From positions 1 through 9,093 of the forward strand of contig JACDAH010000222.1 in assembly GCA_013695505.1 (NCBI GenBank): a stretch of DNA of 9,093 nucleotides. Direction: 5' to 3'. The notes beneath the pieces are model-generated. The model was not told the DNA's origin. It searched no databases and saw nothing but the letters and a program-made list of their open reading frames with translations. Origin of the DNA: Chloroflexota bacterium. GTDB taxonomy: Bacteria; Chloroflexota; Limnocylindria; Limnocylindrales; CSP1-4. Of the stretch, positions 1 to 5,988 are shown piece by piece (position 1 is the first letter of the stretch; each line of letters starts with the position of its first letter). The position numbers and the translations under genes are program-made.

Positions 1-562
1 GGGCAGAGTCCGTGTCCGCCGCCGCGAAGGACGACGTGGACTCGAACAGCACGCGGGAACCATCGTCGCTGACCGCTCGGAACGTGCCCGTGCCAGTCCC
101 GGCGGTGACTAGACGCGGGGCGCCGGCGCCTGCGACGTAGACATACAGGTCCGAGCCCGGGTCCGTGTCCTCGGGTAGGGCAGCCCCGAACGCCTGGAAC
201 ACCACCGCTTCTCCACCGGCCGACGCGCCAGCAAACAGGTTGTGTGCGCCGTCGTCAGGCGGGCTGGGCGACATCAGCGTGACGACATCGGCAGCATCCC
301 GGTAGACGTCCACGCCGCTGTCGAGGTCGCCCGGGGCGATGGAGTCGCCCGTCGTAAAGAAGATCGTGGCACCGTCATTCGCGCTCGCGGCGAACTGACC
401 GCCGGCGTAGTAGCCGCTCGAGACCATTCGCATGGCTCGATCCGGGTCAGCCGCGACGGCCACGGCTGGCAAAGCCAGCGAGATAACGAACGGCGCAACG
501 AGACCGGCAAGCGGTAGAAGCGCGGTCAGTCGCCCCGCGGCAAATGTGGAGCGGCGAGGCAT
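1..562 (-). CDS. Secreted PD40/beta-propeller-like repeat protein, C-terminus outside window
   Basis: The frame is open from an ATG at 562 to the left edge, giving 187 residues with the C-terminus missing. Residues 1-38 look like a signal peptide: Arg3-Arg4 and Arg11, a hydrophobic stretch around 13-36, and an AVA-A site near 36-38. The mature part repeats a unit of about 50 residues at roughly 58, 111 and 162. Each unit has a DG/GG turn, a strand such as ATIFFTT or RVLFEST, then an Asp-rich piece ending in D-x-Y (DSGVDVY, DPGSDLY). This matches the WD40-like/PD40 propeller units common in exported proteins of Actinobacteria and Chloroflexota; the family assignment is from pattern only. It would be exported and probably has a structural or binding role; no catalytic residues are visible. 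A GAGGGG lies four bases before the ATG. Function is unknown, but the reading frame and fold class are fairly secure. Confidence 0.82.
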   Translation of the reverse strand, partial: MPRRSTFAAGRLTALLPLAGLVAPFVISLALPAVAVAADPDRAMRMVSSGYYAGGQFAASANDGATIFFTTGDSIAPGDLDSGVDVYRDAADVVTLMSPSPPDDGAHNLFAGASAGGEAVVFQAFGAALPEDTDPGSDLYVYVAGAGAPRLVTAGTGTGTFRAVSDDGSRVLFESTSSFAAADTDSA

Positions 563-571
563 GGGACCCCT

Positions 572-604
572 CGATCATCGGGCTCGGCGAGCCGGCGGTG
601 ATCG
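572..604. repeat. Interrupted palindrome overlapping the -10 of the PD40 gene promoter
   Basis: The outer arms CGATCA (572-577) and TGATCG (599-604) are perfect reverse complements. A second perfect inverted repeat, GGCTC (581-585) and GAGCC (589-593), is nested inside. The outer right arm overlaps the candidate -10 at 601-606. It could be an operator or a 5' leader hairpin; nothing identifies a binding protein. Confidence 0.4.
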
Positions 605-629
605 TAGGAGATGCGCCGAACGTCGTCTA
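601..629 (-). promoter_or_regulatory. Candidate sigma-70-type promoter for the PD40 protein gene
   Basis: On the minus strand TAGACG (629-624) is followed after exactly 17 bases by TACGAT (606-601). The -10 has the TANNAT form also seen before two other genes here. Transcription would begin near 594, about 32 bases before the ATG at 562. The -35 matches the consensus at only four of six positions, so this is a moderate call. Confidence 0.42.
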
Positions 630-717
630 GTAGGAATCATTCGGTCGCGTGACGTTCCGGCACCGGCGAAGGCGGGCTTTGTCGCACGATGCCGTCATAG
701 TGTTGGGCGAGGGCGAC

Positions 718-875
718 CTACAGAAAGGCCGGGTTGGACTCAAAGATCCGCTGGCCAGTGGCCTTGGCTGCCTCGAGCTTGTCCACGAGATCGACAAGAA
801 CCATTGCAGGACTGCCCCAAGGACAAGCCCCGCGAAGCCACCGAGCGTGCCGGTAGCGAGCGTGACCCATTCCAT
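718..875 (-). CDS. Small single-membrane-segment protein with an apparent frameshift
   Basis: An ATG at 875 follows a good ribosome site (GGGAG, eight bases upstream) and lies 24 bases after the stop of the large hydrolase gene, so it is probably the last gene of that operon. The first frame gives about 27 residues with one hydrophobic segment rich in Gly, Ala, Leu and Val, ending near QWFL. The same frame then becomes Ser/Arg/Pro-rich and non-protein-like until a stop at 627. The frame shifted by one base continues smoothly as a charged amphipathic helix (VDLVDKLEAAK, then a tail ending NPAFL) and stops at 718. Joining the frames near 796-804 gives about 52 residues: an N-terminal membrane anchor and a short cytoplasmic helix. 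No classic slippery heptamer is visible. Alternatives are a sequencing error, a recent disabling indel, or an overlapping second ORF starting with the ATG at 804. Function is unknown. Confidence 0.55.
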
Positions 876-899
876 CGGAATTCTCCCTAGTTGAACCCT

Positions 900-2738
900 C
901 TACGCCTGTGCCACGCCGGGTGCGCCGTCGACTACGGCTCCGCGACTTCCAACCTCCGCAGCGCCAGGTCGTCGGATCGAACCGCGAGGGCTCAGCAACC
1001 GCACGATCCAGGCGAGCGCTATCGCAATCCCAGGGACGATCAGGGCATCGATCTTCCCGGACGCCGCGAAGCCGATGAGCGCACTTGACGCTCCTGCGCA
1101 GAGACCGAGCTGAATCGCCAACGCGAGCGTCGGGCGCCAACGCGGCATGGGCTGGAGGGCGATCGCGCGCTCGCGTTCGTCCCAGGCGTTCCAGCAGCTG
1201 CCAAGGATCCGGGCGACCACCCAGAAAATTGCGAGCATCGCGCCGATCCCGATGACGAGCGCGGCGGAATACGAAAGGTCTGACGTCTTCGGGAGGGTCG
1301 GAAGGGACAAGATGTCCCAGATGAACCCGAGAATGCCCGCCAACCACCCCACGACGCCGTACGCAAGCCGGCCTGCCTCGGCGAGGTTCGCTCGGTCGTT
1401 CGGAAGAAGCGGATCGATGACCGCGACTGGAACAGACGCGATCGCCGAAAGCATCACCGCAACCCACGCGAACTGCAGAAGCTTCACACGACCTTCTCGG
1501 TGATCGATGCGCGACGGGTTCGGCTCGAGAGGAAAGAAACGGGACGCTGTGGACGGAGCGTTCGTCGGAGCGGTGTCTATCAGCCGGGCGACCGGAAGCA
1601 CGAACGCCTCATCGTTGTCCCAGTACGCACCGTGATCGTTTCGAAGACTCATCCGATTGAAGACCCGGATCGATTCACCGTTGACCTGCGCCGGAACGTT
1701 AACGTCGCAACCCACCCCGAATCCACCGGCGGGCGCGGGGTCGTGGGTGCCCCAGAAGTCGACCCATTTGAGCTTGTCTCTGACGTTGTGCAACGGGATA
1801 CGGAGCCGATCGCCCGCGTACAGTCGCGCAGCGACGCGATCTGGTCGCGACGGATCGCACGCGTGTCCGAGCCGCCACGCTAACCCGAGCGCCTGGCCGT
1901 GGGTTATGAATCGGTCGACCGCAAGCGAAAGGTAGGTCGGGTCGGTCAGCGTCATGTAGCCAGCAATCGTTCCTCCCGAGTGACCGATCAGGACCACTGT
2001 CCCGCAGCCTTCTGCTTGGACCGACATGACCGCGCTCGCGACCGCCGCGCGGACGTTCGCAGCCTGCGCGCGGTCCGCGAGCAGGAGGCGAACGTCACCG
2101 AACCAATCCGATAAGAAGAACGCGATAGCGCGTACAAGAGCAAACTCCTGAACCGCTTTGATCGGGACGACCCGCAGGATGCGGAACACGAGGTACAGCA
2201 AGAACACGCCGATCGTCACAGGCACGACGAACACCGGAAGGAATAGCCGATCGACCGCGCGGAGGACACCGCCGAGCTCGCCACCGAGGCCCCGAAGAAT
2301 CCCGGAGATGATCCGAATCATCTCCGACGGGAACAGCCAGCTGAACATGTCTTGGATCGACGGCGGCGACACCTTGGCGGCCCACCAAGCCTCGGTCAAC
2401 ACCCAGCGCTGCGGCGGGGATGTACCGTGGCCGGGCACCGTCAGCTTGACGAATGGTCGGCCTAGGCCGGCGGTGAAGTCGATGACGGAATCTGCAACCG
2501 GGTCGTTCGGCGCGTCGATAGCGGTCGTCGTCGCGGACCATTGCTGAGCCAGCCGAATGAGCGGTCGAGCCCACGATATGAGCGTTTCGCCCGGCTTCTG
2601 ACTGCCGATCCCGTGGACGAATACGACGCCAACCGAATTTCGATCCGGTGGGAGAGGACGATCAGGTCCCGTGCCGTTGTCCGGTTTCGGCGCACGCATT
2701 GCGGTTTCGTGTCCACCGTGTCCACCTACGATTGCCAT
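900..2738 (-). CDS. Multi-pass membrane alpha/beta serine hydrolase (lipase/esterase-like)
   Basis: The product is 612 residues. The start is placed at the ATG at 2738 because a GGAGG lies five bases before it; a TTG further out (2753) would put that ribosome site inside the gene. The hydrolase part shows an N-terminal strand followed by HGIG (about 42-45, oxyanion hole), the nucleophile elbow GHSGG with Ser254, a likely acid in THDP (Asp333), and a DHGAYW motif with probable catalytic His369. This is a complete Ser-Asp-His set. One hydrophobic segment (about 166-185) is inserted before the nucleophile, and five more (about 419-441, 459-478, 491-511, 537-558, 563-582) form a C-terminal membrane domain. 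The enzyme is therefore expected at the cytoplasmic membrane, acting on an ester, lipid or acyl substrate that cannot be told from sequence. It is 51 bases downstream of a dienelactone-hydrolase-family gene and 24 bases upstream of a small membrane protein, an operon arrangement. The hydrolase class is secure; the substrate is unknown. Confidence 0.85.
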   Translation of the reverse strand: MAIVGGHGGHETAMRAPKPDNGTGPDRPLPPDRNSVGVVFVHGIGSQKPGETLISWARPLIRLAQQWSATTTAIDAPNDPVADSVIDFTAGLGRPFVKLTVPGHGTSPPQRWVLTEAWWAAKVSPPSIQDMFSWLFPSEMIRIISGILRGLGGELGGVLRAVDRLFLPVFVVPVTIGVFLLYLVFRILRVVPIKAVQEFALVRAIAFFLSDWFGDVRLLLADRAQAANVRAAVASAVMSVQAEGCGTVVLIGHSGGTIAGYMTLTDPTYLSLAVDRFITHGQALGLAWRLGHACDPSRPDRVAARLYAGDRLRIPLHNVRDKLKWVDFWGTHDPAPAGGFGVGCDVNVPAQVNGESIRVFNRMSLRNDHGAYWDNDEAFVLPVARLIDTAPTNAPSTASRFFPLEPNPSRIDHREGRVKLLQFAWVAVMLSAIASVPVAVIDPLLPNDRANLAEAGRLAYGVVGWLAGILGFIWDILSLPTLPKTSDLSYSAALVIGIGAMLAIFWVVARILGSCWNAWDERERAIALQPMPRWRPTLALAIQLGLCAGASSALIGFAASGKIDALIVPGIAIALAWIVRLLSPRGSIRRPGAAEVGSRGAVVDGAPGVAQA

Positions 2739-2743
2739 ACGGT

Positions 2744-2748
2744 CCTCC
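2744..2748 (-). promoter_or_regulatory. Ribosome binding site that fixes the start of the membrane hydrolase
   Basis: The minus strand reads GGAGG, five bases before the ATG at 2738. The in-frame TTG at 2753 lies upstream of it and has no comparable site, so the shorter protein is preferred. Confidence 0.7.
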
Positions 2749-2789
2749 GTCAATATGACAAGGGGCTTACCCTCGGAGCGATTCGCGCG

Positions 2790-3575
2790 TCAGGATGCCG
2801 GGCGGAGGCGGTCGACGAGGTAGTTGATGGTTCCGGTCAGGGCGCGGCCAAGCTCCGAGGTCGGCTCGGCGAGCGTGGCGTCGGCGAGCACCGAGTGCCT
2901 ATTGACGTTCCATGTCGGCAGCTCGACGACCGATGCGTTAGGTAGCATCTCGGTCAGAAACCGCATCCGTGCGCCGGGCGATTTGAAATCGCGCTGGTAG
3001 CGAAGTATCCGGACACAAAAGCCGGCGTCCGCACGCGCGGACACTGCGTCGAGTTCGGCGATGGACATCGGCATGCTCTCCCGCCGACCCGGAAGCGCCC
3101 ATGGCAGCGCGGGCTCGCCAGACACCACGGCAACGACCGTCGGTTCGGTCACCATAGCGACGGCGAAACCACCGGAAAAGCACATTCCGACTACCCCGAC
3201 GCCAGGTCCACCGGCGAGCTCGTGCTCTCGCACCGCCAAGCCACGAAGCCAGTCGACGATCGGCGTCCGCTCATACCGGGCGAACGCGAGGAACTCTCGC
3301 GCCGTACACAGACCGATGATGTTGCGGGCAACCTGACCCCGGGGCTTCGACAAGCGAGGCTTGTCGACGAGAACTGGGAGCACCGGGGTCAGTCCCGCTC
3401 GGGCAATCCGGTCCGCAATTCGGACGGTACTCGCGTCCAGCCCACCGGCCTCGTGGATCAGGATGACCGCCGGCCCCGTATTGGGCGCCCGGTAGATGTC
3501 GCGAGTGACTCCGCCATGCTCGAAGGTATCTCTAGTGAAGCCGATCGGAAACGACGCGGCTGAGGCGCTCCCCAT
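2790..3575 (-). CDS. Dienelactone hydrolase family protein (alpha/beta hydrolase)
   Basis: This is a 261-residue protein, close to the usual family length. It has the DLH hallmarks in order: a strand followed by HEAGGL (His41-Glu42), the nucleophile elbow VGMCFSGG with Cys132 in place of the usual serine, and NRHSVL with probable catalytic His227. Asp197 in QRDFKSP may be the acid. Family members hydrolyse cyclic ester or lactone bonds, and many are broad carboxyl-ester hydrolases; the specific substrate here is unknown. The elbow is G-M-C-F-S-G-G rather than the textbook G-Y-C-L-G-G. No signal peptide or membrane segment is seen, so it is likely cytoplasmic. The ATG is preceded by GGAGGGAGGA, a very strong ribosome site. 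It is the first gene of a probable minus-strand operon with the membrane serine hydrolase. No convincing promoter was found upstream. Confidence 0.86.
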   Translation of the reverse strand: MGSASAASFPIGFTRDTFEHGGVTRDIYRAPNTGPAVILIHEAGGLDASTVRIADRIARAGLTPVLPVLVDKPRLSKPRGQVARNIIGLCTAREFLAFARYERTPIVDWLRGLAVREHELAGGPGVGVVGMCFSGGFAVAMVTEPTVVAVVSGEPALPWALPGRRESMPMSIAELDAVSARADAGFCVRILRYQRDFKSPGARMRFLTEMLPNASVVELPTWNVNRHSVLADATLAEPTSELGRALTGTINYLVDRLRPAS

Positions 3576-3912
3576 TCCTCCCTCCAGTGCTGGTTAACGA
3601 GCCTACGTCGGAGGCGTCAGCGCCGCGTCTCGCCGACGACGCGACCGCCATGTTCACTTGATCGCAAGAGGGTCTGTCTCCCTCGGGCCACTAGGTGTCC
3701 GGCAATGGCACCTGATGCGGTCGTCGAGTACCGGACGACCACGAGATCGAAAGCTGGGCCGCCGCACATCATGGTTGTACTGATGTCGCCTGATATCCGG
3801 CTCGCGCCAAACCGGTGCGCCGCGGCGTTGCGTTCATCGGCCGAAGGCCTCGGAGAATGCGGCTCGACCGACTATCGCCGGAAGCGCGTCGGCGAGCCCA
3901 GGAGAACTCGAC
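3576..3912. other. Intergenic region between divergent genes, no gene seen
   Basis: These 337 bases separate the minus-strand operon from the plus-strand block and must hold both promoters, but I found no well-spaced -35/-10 pair on either strand. It contains a perfect seven-base inverted repeat at 3719-3740 and a weaker hairpin (AGGTG 3693-3697 with CACCT 3709-3713). Open frames through it are Arg-rich and lack credible ribosome sites. It also marks the change from the lower-GC left block to the higher-GC right block. Confidence 0.6.
3719..3740. repeat. Perfect 7-bp inverted repeat in the divergent intergenic region
   Basis: GGTCGTC (3719-3725) and GACGACC (3734-3740) are exact reverse complements separated by eight bases. 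The spacing suits either a dimeric regulator site or an RNA hairpin. It lies between two divergent transcription units, which favours an operator, but no regulator is encoded next to it. Confidence 0.4.
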
Positions 3913-4158
3913 ATGCCCGCCAGGACCGTGACTCTCCGCCGCTGCATCGGCTCGACCCGTTTCGGGATCCAGCCGCACGATGCCCCGAGCGATGCCTTCC
4001 CCAAGCAGCCGAGCCAGAAGGATGGGCTTGGGCGGATGTGCGAGACACATTGGAACGCCTACACCTCGGGCTTGGCCCGCGACGCCAAGGCTCGCAAGGC
4101 CGTGGAGCCCGCTGGAGCGGCCGACCCGACGGGCGCGGGCGCAACCGCTGACGTCTAG
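3913..4158 (+). CDS. Small hypothetical protein with a CxxHW motif
   Basis: The frame encodes 81 residues. The ATG is preceded by AGGAG with eight bases of spacing, and the codons strongly prefer G or C in the third position, both of which support a real gene. The central part (about 36-62) has a Cys43-x2-His46-Trp pattern followed by a Tyr and a helical, Ala/Arg/Lys-rich stretch. The tail (64-81) is Ala/Gly/Pro-rich and probably disordered. There is no signal peptide or membrane segment. The Cys/His pair, perhaps with Cys11, could bind metal, but a full zinc site is not evident. A strong hairpin terminator begins 15 bases after the stop, so it is probably a single-gene transcript. Function is unknown. 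Confidence 0.68.
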   Translation: MPARTVTLRRCIGSTRFGIQPHDAPSDAFPKQPSQKDGLGRMCETHWNAYTSGLARDAKARKAVEPAGAADPTGAGATADV

Positions 4159-4172
4159 GCCGTCGCGATGCC

Positions 4173-4200
4173 AGGCCGTCGGGCGACCGCCCGGCGGCCT
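4173..4200 (+). terminator. Hairpin terminator after the small CxxHW protein gene
   Basis: The arms 4173-4184 and 4189-4200 pair over 12 positions (11 Watson-Crick and one G-U) around a four-base GACC loop, closed by GGGC/GCCC. The sequence after it (TCGTCGTCC) lacks a true U-run, which is common for GC-rich terminators. It starts 14 bases past the stop codon. Confidence 0.72.
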
Positions 4201-4456
4201 TCGTCGTCCAGGAAGGCCGACGAGGGGGAGCCGATCAGGCGACATACCAGGCCAGCGGATCGTCGTCGGACAGCGGGAGGGTGCTTGAGACCCCTTGGGG
4301 GCACCACCTCCGGTCCGGGCGTCGACCACCCGATCCTCCCATGCCGGATCACCCATTGGCCGTGATGCCATGCGTTGCCCGCGGGCGTATCGTGGGCCCG
4401 ACCCGTGCCGCCTCGTCGGAGCAGCGGGTCTCGAACGCCTGCACAAGAGGGGTGTC
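4201..4456. other. Intergenic region upstream of the lipoprotein gene
   Basis: The 256 bases hold no credible gene. A weak hairpin is formed by GGTGC (4280-4284) and GCACC (4301-4305), with CCCC/GGGG between. A TATCGT at 4388-4393 has a -10-like form but no matching -35. The lipoprotein promoter must lie here but cannot be fixed. Confidence 0.45.
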
Positions 4457-5425
4457 GTGAGCAACCGGTTCGCCCGATTCGCGTCCGCGATCGCGGCCCT
4501 TTCCATCGTCGTCGCAGGATGCGGCGGCGCGGCGTCCGGCCCCGACCCGTACGAGCTCGCCGACAGCTCCGCCAAGGTCGGCTGGGACCCGCTCCAGGTC
4601 AACATCGGGTTCGCCTACAAGGACGGTGCGACCTCGATCACCCTCGAGCCGTCTGCCATCGCGATGGTCCTCGACACAGCCGGTCAGAAGGGCGCCGTCC
4701 ACATGTCGCTGCCGGCGTCGGCGATGGGCGTGCCAAAGGAGGCGCTCCGTCAGCTCGGGATCCATGGCGACTCGCTCGACATGGACATGATCTTCGACGG
4801 CAAGACGCTCTACGGTCGCAGCCCACTGTTCGCGCAGATGCTGGCGATGCTGCTCGGGCCGTCCGGCGATCTGCCAACGGGCGACCTGTCCGACTGGCTC
4901 CAGTTCGGGACCACCGAGGATTGGGCGGCACTGGAGGGGCTGGCAGGCGGATCCGGCGGGTCGGGCGCCGCGCCGTCGCTCCCGGTGGCGACCGGCGGCG
5001 ATGCGGAATCCACGAAGTCGGCGTTCGAGACGGCGGGGATCACACTGACCGTCGCAGCCGAGGAAAAGCGCAACGGCGCCGACGCGAACCACGTCAAGGT
5101 GGCGATCGACGGGACCAAGCTCCTCGCCAGCCCGTACTTCAACGCGGCCGGGACTCGCGCCCAGCTCGCCCAGATGGAAGCCGCGTTCAAGCAGTTCACC
5201 ATGTCTGGTGACCTGTGGCTCGACAAGGCGAGCAAGAAGCTCATCGAGCTCGACGTCCATCTCGCCGGCACGAAGAACGAGGGCCAGACAGCCGACATCA
5301 CCGTCACGTTCCATGACCCGGACGGATCAGTGTCGCTCACCGCTCCGCCGTCCGCCCTCGACGTCCCGGTGGAGGCGCTCATCAAGAAGTTGATGCAGCT
5401 CGCCGGACGTGGCGCGGACAGCTGA
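4457..5425 (+). CDS. Predicted lipoprotein, possibly LppX/LprG-like
   Basis: The product is 322 residues from a GTG at 4457, preceded by AGAGGGG with a four-base gap. This start puts a textbook lipoprotein signal at the N-terminus: Arg4 and Arg7, a hydrophobic stretch, and the lipobox VAGC with Cys22 as the lipidation site. Longer versions of the frame would bury the signal and are rejected. The mature protein alternates beta strands and amphipathic segments and holds a Gly/Ser-rich linker around 163-183 that separates two halves. The phrases FDGKTLYGRS (113-122) and the later GDLWLDKASKKLIELDVHL (251-269) resemble the pattern of LppX/LprAFG-type and similar lipid-binding or outer-face lipoproteins. 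I could not confirm that family by eye. It is expected to be anchored on the outer face of the cytoplasmic membrane. Its neighbours give no clear role. Confidence 0.85.
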   Translation: MSNRFARFASAIAALSIVVAGCGGAASGPDPYELADSSAKVGWDPLQVNIGFAYKDGATSITLEPSAIAMVLDTAGQKGAVHMSLPASAMGVPKEALRQLGIHGDSLDMDMIFDGKTLYGRSPLFAQMLAMLLGPSGDLPTGDLSDWLQFGTTEDWAALEGLAGGSGGSGAAPSLPVATGGDAESTKSAFETAGITLTVAAEEKRNGADANHVKVAIDGTKLLASPYFNAAGTRAQLAQMEAAFKQFTMSGDLWLDKASKKLIELDVHLAGTKNEGQTADITVTFHDPDGSVSLTAPPSALDVPVEALIKKLMQLAGRGADS

Positions 5426-5457
5426 GAAAGCTCGGACGCGCCGCCGAGGATCCGACT

Positions 5458-5472
5458 CGGCCGTCCCGGCCG
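5458..5472. terminator. Perfect CGGCCG-TCC-CGGCCG hairpin after the lipoprotein gene
   Basis: Two copies of the self-complementary CGGCCG (5458-5463 and 5467-5472) flank a three-base loop. It begins 32 bases after the lipoprotein stop and ends four bases before the -10 of the next gene. It may end the upstream transcript, act as an operator in the -35 zone, or both. There is no T-run. Confidence 0.45.
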
Positions 5473-5473
5473 C

Positions 5474-5489
5474 TGCTACCATCGCGCCG
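5474..5489 (+). promoter_or_regulatory. Extended -10 promoter giving a leaderless transcript
   Basis: TGC (5474-5476) directly precedes TACCAT (5477-5482), an extended -10 element. The ATG at 5490 follows after exactly seven bases, where transcription would normally start. There is no Shine-Dalgarno sequence before this ATG, so a leaderless mRNA is the simplest reading. No -35 is evident. Confidence 0.65.
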
Positions 5490-5852
5490 ATGGACATCAT
5501 GGGGATCCGGATCCCGACCGTCGTGGAGGACAACGTCGCCCGCCGTTGCGACGGCTGCCTCCGGGTGATCCAGGGAACGCCCTGGCGCGTGAACATCCTC
5601 GACACGGTGACGACCGAGGTCGCAGGGTCGTGGACCGAGACCTCCGTCATCAATCCCGGCCCGTTCGAGTTCCACCCCGACGAGGCGTGCGTGCGGAGCT
5701 GGATGGCCGGCCGCAGCTTCCTGTTCTGCCGGAAGGGACGGGTCCGCGAGATCATGCGGCCGATCCCGATCGCCGCCCCGGACGGCGCGCCACTGCGCTG
5801 GGGCCTGTGCGACGGCATCCACCGCGACGATCACGAGCTCGTCCCCGCCTGA
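5490..5852 (+). CDS. Cys-rich hypothetical protein, possible zinc-binding
   Basis: The product is 120 residues. The start at 5490 is chosen because a -10 element sits seven bases before it; upstream starts would place that promoter inside the gene and add an Arg-rich, non-conserved-looking head. The protein shows Cys20-x2-Cys23 followed by a beta-rich stretch with several Trp and Thr, then His62-x4-Cys67 and Cys80. Cys20, Cys23, His62 and Cys67 could form one zinc site, in a zinc-ribbon-like layout, but the wide spacing fits no family I recognise. There is no signal peptide or membrane segment. It is preceded by a hairpin that separates it from the lipoprotein gene and is probably transcribed alone. 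Function is unknown. Confidence 0.78.
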   Translation: MDIMGIRIPTVVEDNVARRCDGCLRVIQGTPWRVNILDTVTTEVAGSWTETSVINPGPFEFHPDEACVRSWMAGRSFLFCRKGRVREIMRPIPIAAPDGAPLRWGLCDGIHRDDHELVPA

Positions 5853-5899
5853 CTTCAAACCGCGATCCGGGGCGCTGGACGGGCTCCAATTGCAGAGGG

Positions 5900-5928
5900 T
5901 TGACGCGATCCCCGGCGGCCCGGATAAT
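5900..5928 (+). promoter_or_regulatory. Strong sigma-70-type promoter for the HTH/membrane-protein pair
   Basis: TTGACG (5900-5905) is followed by exactly 17 bases and then GATAAT (5923-5928). Each hexamer matches the consensus at five of six positions. Transcription would start near 5935, giving a leader of about 54 bases before the ATG at 5989. Confidence 0.75.
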
Positions 5929-5988
5929 CCCCGCTGACGGGCCGCGGGTCCGACCCAGATTTACCCACATTTCGTCCCGAGGTCGTGG

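Noticed and set aside
790..810. Programmed -1 frameshifting in the mini-gene
   Set aside because: The bases around the frame change do not form an X-XXY-YYZ slippery heptamer and no downstream stem-loop stands out; an indel is simpler, though not proven.
805..1467. The upstream part of a 249-codon minus-strand frame within the membrane hydrolase gene
   Set aside because: Only its last 28 residues look protein-like, and those belong to the frameshifted mini-gene. The rest is an out-of-frame shadow of the hydrolase.
3775..3796. TTGTAC and TGATAT as a promoter for the small CxxHW gene
   Set aside because: The spacing is ten bases, far from the usual 16-18, so it is unlikely to function as a -35/-10 pair.
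3705..4151. A 148-codon plus-strand frame overlapping the small CxxHW gene
   Set aside because: It has no ribosome site and an Arg/Pro-rich sequence; the frame starting at 3913 has AGGAG and better codon use.
4279..4305. Possible riboswitch or structured leader before the lipoprotein gene
   Set aside because: Only a short five-base stem with an overly tight inner CCCC/GGGG pair is present; nothing matches a known riboswitch core.
3769..4605. A 278-codon minus-strand frame crossing the small gene, terminator and lipoprotein start
   Set aside because: It is Arg/Pro/Gly-rich, spans a terminator and overlaps two better-supported genes.
4349..5314. A 321-codon open frame antisense to the lipoprotein gene
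   Set aside because: The plus strand has a clear lipobox and ribosome site; the antisense product is low-complexity Arg/Glu/Gly-rich.
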